Part shown: positions 37,229-47,103 of the stretch, piece after piece
Layout of the letters: every line of letters starts with the position of its first letter
How positions within the stretch are numbered: position 1 is the first letter of the stretch
From: Legionellaceae bacterium
GTDB lineage: Bacteria > Pseudomonadota > Gammaproteobacteria > Legionellales > Legionellaceae
Direction of reading: 5' to 3'
Assembly: GCA_018061965.1 (NCBI GenBank)
Contig: JAGOTG010000003.1
Span: forward strand, 108,009-172,008
DNA length: 64,000 bases
The notes under the pieces: model-generated
Database searches by the model: none
What the model was told of the DNA's origin: nothing
What the model saw: only the letters and a program-made list of their open reading frames with translations
Translations under genes and position numbers: made by a program

Positions 37229-38205
37229 TGATTAAAAACTTAGTGTACCGCAATGCGTTTTTTATGGCATTGGGCTTACATTTTCTTCTTTTATGCATGT
37301 TGATGTTGGAAAGTCATTCTGAGCATTTTGTAGTGCATTCTTCTCCTAGCACCGAATTGTCTATGAACAGCGAAGAAAAAAGCCATCCTGAAACACAAAC
37401 ACAACCTTTGCAAGCAGTCAGTGTAGACAGCGCAGCGGTCGCAGAAACCTTGAATCGTTTAAAAACAGAACGCGAAGAGAAAAAACAAGCTGAATTAAAT
37501 CATCAGAATGCTGTCCAAGAGCAATTGCGTTTAGCGCAGAGACAGCGTGTTCAGGAACAGCAACGCTTGCAAAAAATGAAAAAAGAAGAAGCTCAAATGG
37601 CAGCGGCGCACCAAAAACAAATGGTTGCAGAGAAGAAGCATTTACAAGAGCTTGCCCAGCAAAAGGCAGTTCAAGAGCGCCATTTGGCTGATTTAAAGCA
37701 GCAACAAGCGCAATTGCAAAAACAACAGCTGCAAGAAAAACAACGTTTGACTGAAGCGTTGCAAAAACAAAAGCAAGAAGAAACTGCCAGATCACAAAAA
37801 GAATTGGCAGCACAAAAAGAACTAGCAGCACAAAATGCCCAACGCAAAGCGCAGGAAGCACAACGTAACGCGCAGCAAGCAGCAATAAATCAACAAAAGG
37901 CCGCGCAAATGTCTGGTGAGGTCAATAAATATAAAGCGTTGATTATTCAGGCTATCAGTCAGCACTGGATTTTGCCTGAACATGTCGACCGACAGTTGTT
38001 TAGCCAATTTAGAATTCAATTAGCGCCGAATGGTCAGGTATTGAGTGTGGGTTTGATTCGCAGTAGCGGTGATCCTGTGTTGGATCGTTCTGCGCAAGCA
38101 GCGATCTATAAAGCGTCACCTTTGCCGGTGCCGACGGATTCAGAAATGTTTAATTTATTTCGGGATATTAGTTTAACAGTTCGTCCTGAAAGTACGAGGG
38201 GGTAG
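37225..38205 (+). CDS. tolA: Tol-Pal system protein TolA
   Basis: This 326-residue protein has an N-terminal membrane helix (about 10-28; [14 protein letters not shown]), a long Gln/Lys/Ala-rich coiled coil (about 68-225) spanning the periplasm, and a C-terminal TolA/TonB-like domain (INKYKALI.. to LTVRPEST) with [16 protein letters not shown]. It bridges inner-membrane TolQR to TolB and Pal. The coiled coil is low-complexity (QKQ/QLQK repeats), so its length may vary between strains. Confidence 0.93.
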   Translation: MMIKNLVYRNAFFMALGLHFLLLCMLMLESHSEHFVVHSSPSTELSMNSEEKSHPETQTQPLQAVSVDSAAVAETLNRLKTEREEKKQAELNHQNAVQEQLRLAQRQRVQEQQRLQKMKKEEAQMAAAHQKQMVAEKKHLQELAQQKAVQERHLADLKQQQAQLQKQQLQEKQRLTEALQKQKQEETARSQKELAAQKELAAQNAQRKAQEAQRNAQQAAINQQKAAQMSGEVNKYKALIIQAISQHWILPEHVDRQLFSQFRIQLAPNGQVLSVGLIRSSGDPVLDRSAQAAIYKASPLPVPTDSEMFNLFRDISLTVRPESTRG

Positions 38206-38209
38206 TACC

Positions 38210-39469
38210 ATGTTAAAACGAGGCATGCAATTATTTTTATGGATTGCAATCTCTACACGGATTTTTGCTTTAGATTTAGAATTAACCCAAGGAATTAGCG
38301 CTGCGCTTCCAATAGGGATTAATGCATTTGGTTATGATGATCATGCGCGTAGTTTAACCACAGTTATCACGAACGACCTAAAAATTTCTGGCCAATTCAA
38401 AATTTTACCTGCTCAGGGTAATGGACAATCTCCGTTGCAATATTGGCAACAAGCGGGTGCCGACTCTGTATTGACGGGCGAAGTGGTGCCTACGGGTGAT
38501 GGGCGCATGGAAGTGAGTTTTAAATTGATAGATTCAGCTGCTCAGGGACGTCAATTATTAGCTAATAAATTTGTGATCCAAGAAGGCCAATTAAGAGCAT
38601 TGGCTCATCATATAAGCGATGAAGTGTATCAAAAACTAACCGGCGAGCGCGGGGTGTTTTCCACCAAGATTGCTTATATCCTGGTACAGCGAGGCATGAG
38701 GGCGACAAGATATTCGTTAGAAGTTGCGGATATGGATGGTTTTCATCCTCAACACCTGCTGGTTTCGTCTGAGCCGGTTATGTCACCAGCTTGGTCGCCT
38801 GATGGACGCTCCATTGCTTATGTGTCGTTTGAGAATAAACGAGCTCAGATTTATAAAGTGGATGTGTCGACGGGTCAACGCCGTTTGATCACGAACTTCT
38901 CAGGCATCAATGGCGCGCCAGCTTGGTCACCCAGTGGAAAAGAGATGGCAGTGGTCTTATCTAAAGAAGGCACCCCTAAGATTTATTCTGTTAATATGGA
39001 AAATGGCCAGATGCGCCAACTCACGTTTGGGACGGCCATTGATACAGAGCCTAAGTATTCTGCTGATGGTGGCTCGATCATTTTCACGTCTGGACGAGGC
39101 GGCAGTCCGCAAATTTATCGCTTGAGTCTCGCTAATGGCCAAGTAAGTCGAATGAGCTTCAATGGGAATTATAACGCCCGTGCTTCGTATACACCCAATC
39201 AGCAAAGCATTGTGATGTTGCATCGAAGTGATAGAGATTTCAATATTGCAGTGCAAGATATCCACTCAGGTCAAGTCACAGCTTTGACGAATTCATCGAT
39301 GGACGAATCTCCTTCAGTTGCGCCAAATGGTCGTTTGGTATTGTATGCAACGCATGATCGTAATCAGGGGATTTTGGGGATGGTTTCTATCGATGGTCGG
39401 ATTCGTCTGAAGTTTCCTTCCCGCGATGGGGATATCCAAGAACCGGCCTGGTCTCCTTATTTAGGTTAA
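38210..39469 (+). CDS. tolB: Tol-Pal system periplasmic beta-propeller TolB
   Basis: This 419-residue protein has a signal peptide (to about residue 22, IFA^LDLE), an N-terminal alpha/beta domain ([12 protein letters not shown]) and six-blade propeller repeats with [34 protein letters not shown] and [16 protein letters not shown]. It binds Pal and TolA. The pal gene, normally next, is not here; rnhA starts 4 bases later. Confidence 0.95.
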   Translation: MLKRGMQLFLWIAISTRIFALDLELTQGISAALPIGINAFGYDDHARSLTTVITNDLKISGQFKILPAQGNGQSPLQYWQQAGADSVLTGEVVPTGDGRMEVSFKLIDSAAQGRQLLANKFVIQEGQLRALAHHISDEVYQKLTGERGVFSTKIAYILVQRGMRATRYSLEVADMDGFHPQHLLVSSEPVMSPAWSPDGRSIAYVSFENKRAQIYKVDVSTGQRRLITNFSGINGAPAWSPSGKEMAVVLSKEGTPKIYSVNMENGQMRQLTFGTAIDTEPKYSADGGSIIFTSGRGGSPQIYRLSLANGQVSRMSFNGNYNARASYTPNQQSIVMLHRSDRDFNIAVQDIHSGQVTALTNSSMDESPSVAPNGRLVLYATHDRNQGILGMVSIDGRIRLKFPSRDGDIQEPAWSPYLG

Positions 39470-39472
39470 GAT

Positions 39473-39925
39473 ATGGACTCAGTAGAAACAGTATTAATCT
39501 ACACCGATGGCGCCTGCAAGGGCAACCCAGGTCCTGGGGGTTGGGGTGCCATTTTGCGCTTTCAAGGTCAAGAAAAAGAGATAAAAGGCGCCGAAGCCAT
39601 GACGACTAATAATCGCATGGAATTGATGGCAGCTATTGGCGCTCTGACTACATTAAAGCGTGCGTGCAAAGTAGCCTTGTACTCTGATTCTGACTATTTA
39701 CGTCAAGGTATGCAATCCTGGATGGCCCAATGGAAAAAAAAGGGATGGCGGAATAGCAAAAATGAACCCGTGAAAAACTCTGACTTATGGCTACGCCTGG
39801 ATGAGTTGGCTAAAATGCATGAGATCTCTTGGCACTGGGTAAAGGGCCATTCTGGCCATCCGGAAAATGAACGTGCTGATGCGCTCGCAAACATGGCTAT
39901 TTTTGAATTCTTACATCATAATTGA
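39473..39925 (+). CDS. rnhA: Ribonuclease HI
   Basis: This 150-residue enzyme degrades RNA in RNA-DNA hybrids. The acidic catalytic residues are in [31 protein letters not shown] and [10 protein letters not shown], and the basic handle [15 protein letters not shown] is present. It begins 4 bases after tolB, apparently in the same transcript, where pal would normally be. Confidence 0.95.
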   Translation: MDSVETVLIYTDGACKGNPGPGGWGAILRFQGQEKEIKGAEAMTTNNRMELMAAIGALTTLKRACKVALYSDSDYLRQGMQSWMAQWKKKGWRNSKNEPVKNSDLWLRLDELAKMHEISWHWVKGHSGHPENERADALANMAIFEFLHHN

Positions 39926-39980
39926 TTGTTGTTTTCACTAAGTGTATAATTTAATGAGTTAATGAGTAAATTGAGTTGGT

Positions 39981-40454
39981 ATGAAAAATATCGGGTTACT
40001 TTTTCTTTTTGTCGGTTTAGTCTGTTCGAGCGCGTATGCTAAGTCAGCTGTGATCGATCCTTCTATTCTTTTGTATGTTCATATCAAAAATGCAACCAAT
40101 CAAGATTGTGTATTAAAAAAGCATTATATTGCGTTGGGCGCTTTGGCCAATTCTTCGCAAATCCCTGATGTCATTTTTCGTGATAGAGAAGCATTTCTTT
40201 CGATGACATGGACTTTCCAGGGCGAGTATTTAACAACTGCGCTTCTAATGACTTTTCAATGCGGAGAAGATAAGGATATTACGCTCTACACTAATACACC
40301 TAATATTGATTTTAGTTCGATACTGGAACGTAATAATATGCATGCTTCATTCACTTATCAATTTGCCGACAATCGCAAAGCTCCCCACCTACCCTGGGCA
40401 ATCAATTGGACACTAAAAGAGGTTGAAACTGAACAAGAACCGGACGCAAAGTAG
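39981..40454 (+). CDS. Unknown secreted protein, family A (paralogue of the gene at 59865)
   Basis: This 157-residue protein has a cleavable signal peptide (MKNIGLLFLFVGLVCSSAYA). The mature part has two cysteines (NQDCVL and FQCGED). Its order of motifs, V-I-x-N-A/M-x(2)-x-C-x-L, then an Ile-Pro segment, then TFQCGEDKDITL, and N-x-x-F-x(4)-E/D-R, parallels the gene at 59865. It is probably a periplasmic or exported beta-rich protein with one disulfide. No function is known. Confidence 0.65.
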   Translation: MKNIGLLFLFVGLVCSSAYAKSAVIDPSILLYVHIKNATNQDCVLKKHYIALGALANSSQIPDVIFRDREAFLSMTWTFQGEYLTTALLMTFQCGEDKDITLYTNTPNIDFSSILERNNMHASFTYQFADNRKAPHLPWAINWTLKEVETEQEPDAK

Positions 40455-40512
40455 GGTAGTTAAAGCGCAGTCATATCTTTACCACGTATTTACTGGAAAT
40501 TGATAACAACAG

Positions 40513-40553
40513 CCCTGAGAATAACCAGACCCTTTGTCTGGTTATTCTCAGGG
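40513..40553. terminator. Perfect 18-bp hairpin between convergent genes
   Basis: CCCTGAGAATAACCAGAC (40513-40530) is exactly complementary to GTCTGGTTATTCTCAGGG (40536-40553) around a 5-base loop. It sits between the convergent genes ending at 40454 and 40639. No T-run follows on either strand, so it may be a processing/stability element or a REP unit as well as a terminator. Confidence 0.7.
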
Positions 40554-40638
40554 AAGTCCTCATGGTTCGGTGCTTAGGCTAGCGCATCCTGTGAATGTCA
40601 TATGTTTTTTCCTCACAGGTGTTTGACGGGTTTGTTTG

Positions 40639-42144
40639 CTAGGAACTGATATCATTACGCTCAATTGCCCAAGGCTCATAATAGGGTTTTGTAAGTAATC
40701 CATGTTTGGCTTGCATACGCTGTAAAAAGACGGACATAATTTGTCTGTATACATCGTCTCCCAACGCTCTATCTTCAACCCCATGACAGATCCCAGGAAC
40801 ACTGTTCACTTCAATCACATAATACTCATTATCACAGCTTTTAATATCCACCCCGTATAAACCATCTCCTATTAAATCACAGGCACTGAGCGCTATACGA
40901 ACCACACCTTCCGGCACATCTTCAAGCGCAAGTGAGTCATCTTCACCCTCCGAGTCCTCGTCAGATGCTGCCCAATTAATAACTTGCCAATGATTTTTCG
41001 CCATATAGTATCGCGATGCAAACAATATTTTGCGATCTAAAACCCCAATTCTCCAGTCGAATTCCGTAGGTAGGAAAGCTTGTATGACGAGTAAATCGGA
41101 AAACTTAAATAATTGTTCCAGTGCTTTTTTAAGCTCTTTTTGATTATCCGCTTTTAAGATATCCTTACAAAATCCGTTATCTGGTCTTTTGATAACACAC
41201 GGAAACGTCACAGAAATATTCGCTTGCTGATATTTATTCACAATCGTTGTATGCGGTGTTTGAATATGATGATGCTTAAAAGTGACTGCTTGATAGACTT
41301 TGTCATTACATTTGATAAGAGTTTGCGGATCATCAATAAGCGCCAAATTTTCTTGTTCAGCGCGGCGCATAAACTGATAAGTAAAATCATCCACACCAGG
41401 TACAGCTCGAAGAAATAGCCCGGCATATTTGGGTAAAAGGTTAATATCATTTTTGTCAATAAAATCTACTTTAATCCCTAGCAAATCTCCGGCTTCCTCA
41501 AATTTTTCGTATGCAACCTCATCACAAGGACCACACTCTTCCTCCGGATCGGTTAAAATAGCAAGATGAAAATAAGGCTGTTTTTTGATAGGGGCAGAAT
41601 ACAATCGTTCTTTACTTAAGTGCTTCTGTGCCATTTGCTGCATAAATGCTTTCTCTTCTGCGGGAATATCTTGAGAGGCTAAAACTGATATTTTTTTTAC
41701 AGACCAAATAGCATTTTGCCTAGTCAAACTCAGCTTTAATAATGGTAACGGCAATCTATCATGCATTTTTTTAGCTAATGGCGAAAAATCTGATTGAACA
41801 CAGTCTCCAAAATAAACATTGAAGGTTAATTCATCTTTTGTGAGTGCTGTTAAATTTTTTTGAATATCCTCATCCACTTCTCCAAGAAATTGTTTTGCTA
41901 TTTCAGTATTCCCATAGTCTTGGATGACTTGGCTTGAAGGCGAAATTTTTTGGTCTTGGGCCATGGCTAATAAAGAAACATAATAACCAATTGTTTGGTA
42001 CTCATATGACTGACACAGATTAATCAAATGTACGGATTCTGTTTGATATGGGCTTCCTGTCAGATAATCTTCGGCTTTTATAATAGGAAATTCGGTAAGA
42101 AAATCCCAATATGGTGCATTATCCGTGACAATAATTTTTTGCAT
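40639..42144 (-). CDS. RimK-like ATP-grasp ligase with RLAN domain, copy 1
   Basis: This 501-residue protein has an N-terminal RLAN-type domain (about 1-150; VHLINLCQSYEYQTIGYYVSLLA) and a C-terminal RimK-type ATP-grasp fold (about 280-480). It keeps the ATP-lid lysine region (PCVIKRPDNGF), the DWRIGVLDRK strand, and the metal-binding DGLYGVDIKS and VIEVNSVPGI (Asp and E-x-N). RimK relatives join amino acids to peptide or small-molecule carboxylates; the substrate here is unknown. It is one of three tandem copies and most similar to copy 2. Ribosome site GGGAGG. Confidence 0.85.
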   Translation of the reverse strand: MQKIIVTDNAPYWDFLTEFPIIKAEDYLTGSPYQTESVHLINLCQSYEYQTIGYYVSLLAMAQDQKISPSSQVIQDYGNTEIAKQFLGEVDEDIQKNLTALTKDELTFNVYFGDCVQSDFSPLAKKMHDRLPLPLLKLSLTRQNAIWSVKKISVLASQDIPAEEKAFMQQMAQKHLSKERLYSAPIKKQPYFHLAILTDPEEECGPCDEVAYEKFEEAGDLLGIKVDFIDKNDINLLPKYAGLFLRAVPGVDDFTYQFMRRAEQENLALIDDPQTLIKCNDKVYQAVTFKHHHIQTPHTTIVNKYQQANISVTFPCVIKRPDNGFCKDILKADNQKELKKALEQLFKFSDLLVIQAFLPTEFDWRIGVLDRKILFASRYYMAKNHWQVINWAASDEDSEGEDDSLALEDVPEGVVRIALSACDLIGDGLYGVDIKSCDNEYYVIEVNSVPGICHGVEDRALGDDVYRQIMSVFLQRMQAKHGLLTKPYYEPWAIERNDISS

Positions 42145-42225
42145 TGGCAGCCTCCCTGGCTTTAAATTACGATAACTGGTTTATTGGCTTTTTCAAAAAA
42201 AACCAAAGTTCAGGATAAACTTAGT

Positions 42226-43728
42226 TTATATTTTATCATGCTCAATTATAGGTTGTTCATAATAAGGTTTTACATGCAATAATCCATGCTTGGCTTGCAT
42301 ACGCCGTAGAAATGTCGTCATAATTTGTCTGTATATCTCATCTCCCAACGCGCTATCTACACCTCCACGCCAGATCCCGGGAACACTGTTAACTTCCATC
42401 ACATAATATTCATTATCGCAGCTTTTAATGTCCACGCCATATAAACCATCTCCTATCAAATCACACGCGCGGAGCGCTATCTGAACTACGCCTTCTGGCA
42501 CCTCTTTGAGCCTGAGAGATTCATCTTCTCCTTCTGCGTCCTTCCCGTCTGTGGCCCAATTAATAACCTGCCAATGATTTTTCGCCATATAGAACCTAGA
42601 TGCAAACAATAATTTACGATCTAAAACCCCAATTCTCCAGTCGAATTTTGTAGGTAGAAAAGATTGTATGACGAGCAAATCAGAAAACTTAAATAATTGT
42701 TCCAGTGCTTTTTTAAGCTCTTTTTGATTATCCGCTTTTAAGATATCCTTACAAAATCCGTTATCTGGTCTTTTGATAACACACGGAAACGTCACAGAAA
42801 TATTCGCTTGCTGATATTTATTCACAATCGTGGTATGGGGTGTTTGAATATGATGATGCTTAAAAGCGACAGCTTGATAGACTTTGTCATTACATTTGAT
42901 AAGAGTTTGCGGATCATCAATAAGCGCCAAATTTTCTTGTTCAGCGCGGCGCATAAACTGATAAGTAAAATCATAGACACCAGGAACAGCCCGAAGAAAA
43001 AGCCCCGCATATTTTGGTAAAAGGTTAATATCATTTTTGCCAATTAAATCTACTTTAATCCCTAGTAAATCTCCTGCTTCCTCAAATTTTTCTAATGCGC
43101 CCTTATCAGATGGTACAAACTCATCTTCTGGGTCAATCAAAATGGCAAGATGAAAATAAGGCTGCTTTTTGATAGGAGCAGAATCCAATTGTTTTTTACT
43201 TAGATGCTTCTGTGTCACTTGCTGCATAAACGCTTTCTGGTCTGCAGGAATATCTTGAGAAGATAAAACAGATATTTTTTTTACAGACCAAGTAGCCTGC
43301 TTTCTAATCAACCCCAGCGTTAATAATGGCAACGGCAATCTATCATGCATTTTCTTAGCCAACGCCGCAAAATCAGGTTGTACACATTCTCCAAAATAAA
43401 TATTGAGGGTTAATTCATCTGTTTTGAGTGCCTCTAAAATTTTTTGAACATCCTTATCCACTTCTCCAAGAAATTGGTTTAATATTTCTGTATTTCCATA
43501 GTCCTGGATGACTTGACTTGAGGGTGAAATTTTTTGATCTTGAGCCATGGCTAATAAAGACACATAATAACCAATTGTTTGGTACTCGTATGACTGGCAC
43601 AGATTAATTAAATGCACGGATTCTGTTTGATAAGGACTTCCTTTTAGGTAATCCTCGGCTTGGATAATCGGAAATTCGTTAAGAAAATTCCAGTATGGCG
43701 CATTATCTGTGACAATAATCGTTTGCAT
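42226..43728 (-). CDS. RimK-like ATP-grasp ligase with RLAN domain, copy 2
   Basis: This 500-residue paralogue is nearly colinear with copy 1. Long DNA stretches are identical (for example about 42685-42833 with 41098-41246), while the middle of the N-terminal half is more divergent. The ATP-grasp residues are intact (DGLYGVDIKS, VMEVNSVPGI). Its upstream ~90 bases also match those of copy 1, so the repeated unit is gene plus promoter region. It has a consensus AAGGAGG ribosome site. Confidence 0.85.
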   Translation of the reverse strand: MQTIIVTDNAPYWNFLNEFPIIQAEDYLKGSPYQTESVHLINLCQSYEYQTIGYYVSLLAMAQDQKISPSSQVIQDYGNTEILNQFLGEVDKDVQKILEALKTDELTLNIYFGECVQPDFAALAKKMHDRLPLPLLTLGLIRKQATWSVKKISVLSSQDIPADQKAFMQQVTQKHLSKKQLDSAPIKKQPYFHLAILIDPEDEFVPSDKGALEKFEEAGDLLGIKVDLIGKNDINLLPKYAGLFLRAVPGVYDFTYQFMRRAEQENLALIDDPQTLIKCNDKVYQAVAFKHHHIQTPHTTIVNKYQQANISVTFPCVIKRPDNGFCKDILKADNQKELKKALEQLFKFSDLLVIQSFLPTKFDWRIGVLDRKLLFASRFYMAKNHWQVINWATDGKDAEGEDESLRLKEVPEGVVQIALRACDLIGDGLYGVDIKSCDNEYYVMEVNSVPGIWRGGVDSALGDEIYRQIMTTFLRRMQAKHGLLHVKPYYEQPIIEHDKI

Positions 43729-43832
43729 TAGCAGCCTCCTTAGCTCTAACTTACGATAACTGGACTATTGGCCTTTTCAAAAACAATCAAAGTTCAGGGA
43801 TAACCATAGTTTATATTAGCCACTCCGCAGGT

Positions 43833-43926
43833 ACGTCATCCCTAACTCAGTGAAGGATCTCCTGAAGTCGGCAGGGTGCTTAATTCGGAGCTTCTTCGCG
43901 CAAAAAGATGCGCTCAGGATGACGTA
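43833..43926. repeat. GTCATCC palindromic repeat
   Basis: ACGTCATCC (43833-43841) and GGATGACGT (43918-43926) are exact terminal inverted repeats bounding a 94-base unit with partial inner symmetry. It lies just beyond the duplicated promoter region of ATP-grasp copy 2 and before the end of copy 3, so it may mark a duplication junction. Same family as 21038-21126. Confidence 0.65.
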
Positions 43927-43939
43927 TCTGGGGCGTTAC

Positions 43940-45448
43940 TTATATGTTATCATGCTCAATTATCGGTTGTTCATAATAAGGTTTTGCATGTAATAATCCA
44001 TGTTTGGCCTGCATACGTTCTAAAAACACGGTCATTATTTGTCTATAAAGGTTGTCACTTAATAGCTTTCCTTCAAAATCATGATCAATCGATAAATTCC
44101 CATTCACTTCAATCACATAGTGCTCATTGTCACGGCTTTTAATGTCGACACCATATAAACCATCTCCTATCAAACTAGACGCATCCAGTGCTGTTTGGAT
44201 GACATCCTCAGGTACTTCTTTTAGTGAAACAGCTTCGATATTGCCTTCTCGTGTAGTCGAGGATGTTGATGCCCAATTAATAATTTGCCAATGATCCTTT
44301 GCCATATAATAGCGCAATGCATACAACGGTTTGCGATCCAAAATGCTGATACGCCAATCAAAGTCTGTAGGCAAAAACGATTGTATGATGACCAAATCTG
44401 AAAATTTGAAAAACTGGTTCAATGCTTTTTTCAGTTCTTTTTCATTATCCGCTTTTAATACGTCTTTAGAGTAACCACTATCAGGCCTTTTGATGACACA
44501 AGGAAAAGGGACAGAAATATTCATTGATTGATATTTGCTGACAATCATTGTGTGTGGGGTTTTCAGTTGGTGATTTTGAAAGGCTACTGCTTGATAGACT
44601 TTATTACGACATTTGACAATAGATTGAGGATCATCTATTACCACCAAATTTTCTTGTGCAGCACGGCGTGAAAACTGGTAAGTGTAATGATTCGCAGCAG
44701 GAGATGTTCGAATAAAAAGGCCAGCATACTCTGGTAAAATTTTAATATCATTCTTATCAATAAAATCCACCTGGATTCCTAATGAATCCCCGGCTTCGGC
44801 AAATTTTTCCAGGGCTTTTTCATCAGAGGGCGCACAATATCCTTCCTCTGGATCCGTTAAAATGGCAAGATGAAAAAAAGGTTGCTTTTTATTAGAGCCA
44901 GAATAAAATCTTTTTTTATTTAAATATTTTTGTGCCATTTGGTGCATAAACGCTTTTTCTTTTCCAGGAATATCTTGGGAGGCTAAAATGGATATTTTGT
45001 TTATAGACCAAACAGAATTTTTTTTAGTCAAATTTAACGTTAATAATGGCATGGGCAATCTATCATAAATGCTCTTAGCCAGCGGCGCAAAATCAGTTTG
45101 AAAACACTCACCAAAATAAATATTGAAGGTTAGCGTATCCTCTTTGATTGTACTTAAACTTTTTTGAATATCCTCATCGACTTCACCAAGAAATTGCTTA
45201 GACAATTCTGCATGGGTGCAATCTTGAGTGGTTTGGATTGATGGCGACACTTTTTGATCTTGAGCCATGGCTAATAAAGAAACATAATAACCAATTGTTT
45301 GGTACTCGTATGATTGACACAGATTAATCACTCGTATCGATTTTGTTTGGTAAGGACTGCCTTTCAGATAATCTTCGGCTTGGATAATTGGAAATTCATT
45401 AAGAAAATCCCAGTATGGAGCATCATCCGTGACAACAATCGTTTGCAT
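43940..45448 (-). CDS. RimK-like ATP-grasp ligase with RLAN domain, copy 3 (divergent)
   Basis: This 502-residue paralogue has the same two-domain layout. It is more diverged than copies 1 and 2 across its whole length. The metal-binding loop differs: VIEVNGNLSI replaces VxEVNSVPGI, retaining Glu and Asn and closer to classical RimK (EVNDNPxI). The ATG at 45448 is taken because GGAGAG lies just upstream; the earlier ATG at 45460 contains that ribosome site. It is probably the oldest copy, or one with a shifted substrate. Confidence 0.83.
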   Translation of the reverse strand: MQTIVVTDDAPYWDFLNEFPIIQAEDYLKGSPYQTKSIRVINLCQSYEYQTIGYYVSLLAMAQDQKVSPSIQTTQDCTHAELSKQFLGEVDEDIQKSLSTIKEDTLTFNIYFGECFQTDFAPLAKSIYDRLPMPLLTLNLTKKNSVWSINKISILASQDIPGKEKAFMHQMAQKYLNKKRFYSGSNKKQPFFHLAILTDPEEGYCAPSDEKALEKFAEAGDSLGIQVDFIDKNDIKILPEYAGLFIRTSPAANHYTYQFSRRAAQENLVVIDDPQSIVKCRNKVYQAVAFQNHQLKTPHTMIVSKYQSMNISVPFPCVIKRPDSGYSKDVLKADNEKELKKALNQFFKFSDLVIIQSFLPTDFDWRISILDRKPLYALRYYMAKDHWQIINWASTSSTTREGNIEAVSLKEVPEDVIQTALDASSLIGDGLYGVDIKSRDNEHYVIEVNGNLSIDHDFEGKLLSDNLYRQIMTVFLERMQAKHGLLHAKPYYEQPIIEHDNI

Positions 45449-45582
45449 AACACTCTCCATCGTATTATTTTCAGATTTAGAAAAAAAAACTCTCTAAATT
45501 TATAATATAGTACGATAGGGTGAAATACCAGGCGTGTATAAAATACATAAGCAAAACTTTTACGTCTCGTGGTTCATTCTTT

Positions 45583-46521
45583 TCACCCATAAGGATGTAA
45601 TAGCTTCGCTGTAGGTTTTAAAACTCTCTCCAACAAACTGGGTTTGCGATGCACTGCGATATGATAAACCTGATGAGTAGCGAGTTTATTGATGATGAAA
45701 TCGTCACTTGTTTGGATTTGATCAATCAAGCGCAAGGCCAAGGCATCGACTGCGAGCCAATGCTCGCCTGTTGCAACCTCATCAATATTCATCTTAGAAC
45801 GATTGGTTAGCACGTAATCGCGAAAATTCTGCTGAATGAGCTCTAGTTCTGCTTGAAATTTAGCGCGCCCTTTAGCGGTATTTTTGCCAAATACCGTTAA
45901 AGTGCGTTTATATTCTCCCGCAGTGAGCAGTTCAACGTCCACATCATGTTTTTGCAACCAACGATGAAAATTAGGCATTTGCGCCACAACCCCAATGGAA
46001 CCCACAATCGCAAAAGGCGCTGCAATGATTTGATGAGCGACGCAGGCCATGAGATAACCGCCACTGGCGGCAACTTTGTCAACACTCGCAGTAAGAGGCA
46101 CATTGCGGTCACGTAAACGTTGCAATTGAGCGGCAGCCAATCCATATCCGTTGACTGCACCGCCTGGGCTGTCTATGCGGATTAATACTTCATCATGATT
46201 AGTCGCAACGGCTAAAATAGCGGAGACTTCCTCTCGCAAAGATTCTACCTGAGACGCTTTGATATCTCCGTTAAAATCGAGGACATACAAAACTGGAGAT
46301 TGGGATTTCTTTTTGGATTTTGGTTTTTTACTTTTTTTACCTAGGATTTCTTTTTCCATGTGAGCAATTAAGTGCTTATATGCTTTATTCACATGAGTAA
46401 TGGTCAAATCATTTTTGGGCTTGCGTCGAAGAGCGAAAATCCCCCCCAATAGAAATAAAATTGCCAAGACTAACGTAAATGCTTTTAAAGCGAACATCCC
46501 ATATTGAGCTAAAAACTCCAT
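45583..46521 (-). CDS. sohB: Inner-membrane serine protease SohB
   Basis: This 312-residue peptidase S49 protein has an N-terminal membrane helix (about 12-32), a Lys-rich linker (KKSKKPKSKKK) and the protease domain with VLIRIDSPGGAVNGYG, the nucleophile Ser in DKVAASGGYLMACVA, and the general-base Lys in TAGEYKRTLTVFGKN. The start MEFLAQYGMF matches E. coli SohB (MELLSEYG); ATG 46563 upstream is rejected. It removes signal peptides or damaged membrane proteins. Confidence 0.92.
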   Translation of the reverse strand: MEFLAQYGMFALKAFTLVLAILFLLGGIFALRRKPKNDLTITHVNKAYKHLIAHMEKEILGKKSKKPKSKKKSQSPVLYVLDFNGDIKASQVESLREEVSAILAVATNHDEVLIRIDSPGGAVNGYGLAAAQLQRLRDRNVPLTASVDKVAASGGYLMACVAHQIIAAPFAIVGSIGVVAQMPNFHRWLQKHDVDVELLTAGEYKRTLTVFGKNTAKGRAKFQAELELIQQNFRDYVLTNRSKMNIDEVATGEHWLAVDALALRLIDQIQTSDDFIINKLATHQVYHIAVHRKPSLLERVLKPTAKLLHPYG

Positions 46522-46647
46522 GACTACATCCAATTGAAATCTGAGGTGGAAGCAGGTGATCATTTATTAAAACCTCATCTATGTCAACATGGACTGTGCA
46601 TACAATCCGATTTATACTTTGCATTAAGCTTTCAAATGAGATCCTGC

Positions 46648-47103
46648 ATGAAGTATTTAGGTATACTGTTGAGCACATTACTTTTCTCCCAACAAACGCT
46701 TGCAATTAATTGCTATTTAACTATGGTAAAAGGCGACTGCTGGATATCGTATGATTTGACGGTGGATATCTTGGATGCTCATACAGCCAAGGCCATTAAG
46801 ACGGTTGTGGTTCCGGCGAATCAAGCCTGGATCAGACAAGAGTTTGATTGCAAGCCTGGCGATAAAATTGCTTTTGAATCGAAATTTAGTCCAGTATTTT
46901 GGGAGGGGGACGATGATAAAACCTTTAAAGGACAGCGTCATTGGAAATTACCTGATGTTATTAAGAAGGGCGAAACAGGTTGGAATGTCCCAGTTTGCTT
47001 TCCAGAACATTTTGCAGATGTACCCGCACCTCCTACGGGCAATAGCAATTGTCATTGCAATTTCACCAATATTCCTAAAGTAGTGCCCCCAAAATTACCC
47101 TAA
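46648..47103 (+). CDS. Unknown periplasmic protein, cysteine-containing
   Basis: This 151-residue protein has a signal peptide (MKYLGILLSTLLFSQQTLA) and about seven cysteines in the mature part (INC, DCW, FDC, VCF, NCHC), so it is likely disulfide-bonded in the periplasm. A beta-rich middle (YDLTVDILDAHT, TVVVPANQAW) is followed by a Pro-rich end (PPTGNSN, VVPPKLP). ATG 46636 is an alternative start. I recognise no named family. It is divergent from sohB. Confidence 0.65.
   Translation: MKYLGILLSTLLFSQQTLAINCYLTMVKGDCWISYDLTVDILDAHTAKAIKTVVVPANQAWIRQEFDCKPGDKIAFESKFSPVFWEGDDDKTFKGQRHWKLPDVIKKGETGWNVPVCFPEHFADVPAPPTGNSNCHCNFTNIPKVVPPKLP

Noticed and set aside
37418..37885. 155-residue hydrophobic frame opposite tolA
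   Set aside because: It is the shadow of the Gln/Lys-rich coiled coil of TolA; antisense of such codons gives Leu/Val-rich frames.
40639..45448. ATP-grasp genes considered as rimK itself (ribosomal S6 modification) or glutathione synthetase
   Set aside because: The proteins are ~500 residues with an N-terminal RLAN-type domain that RimK (about 300 residues) and GshB lack.
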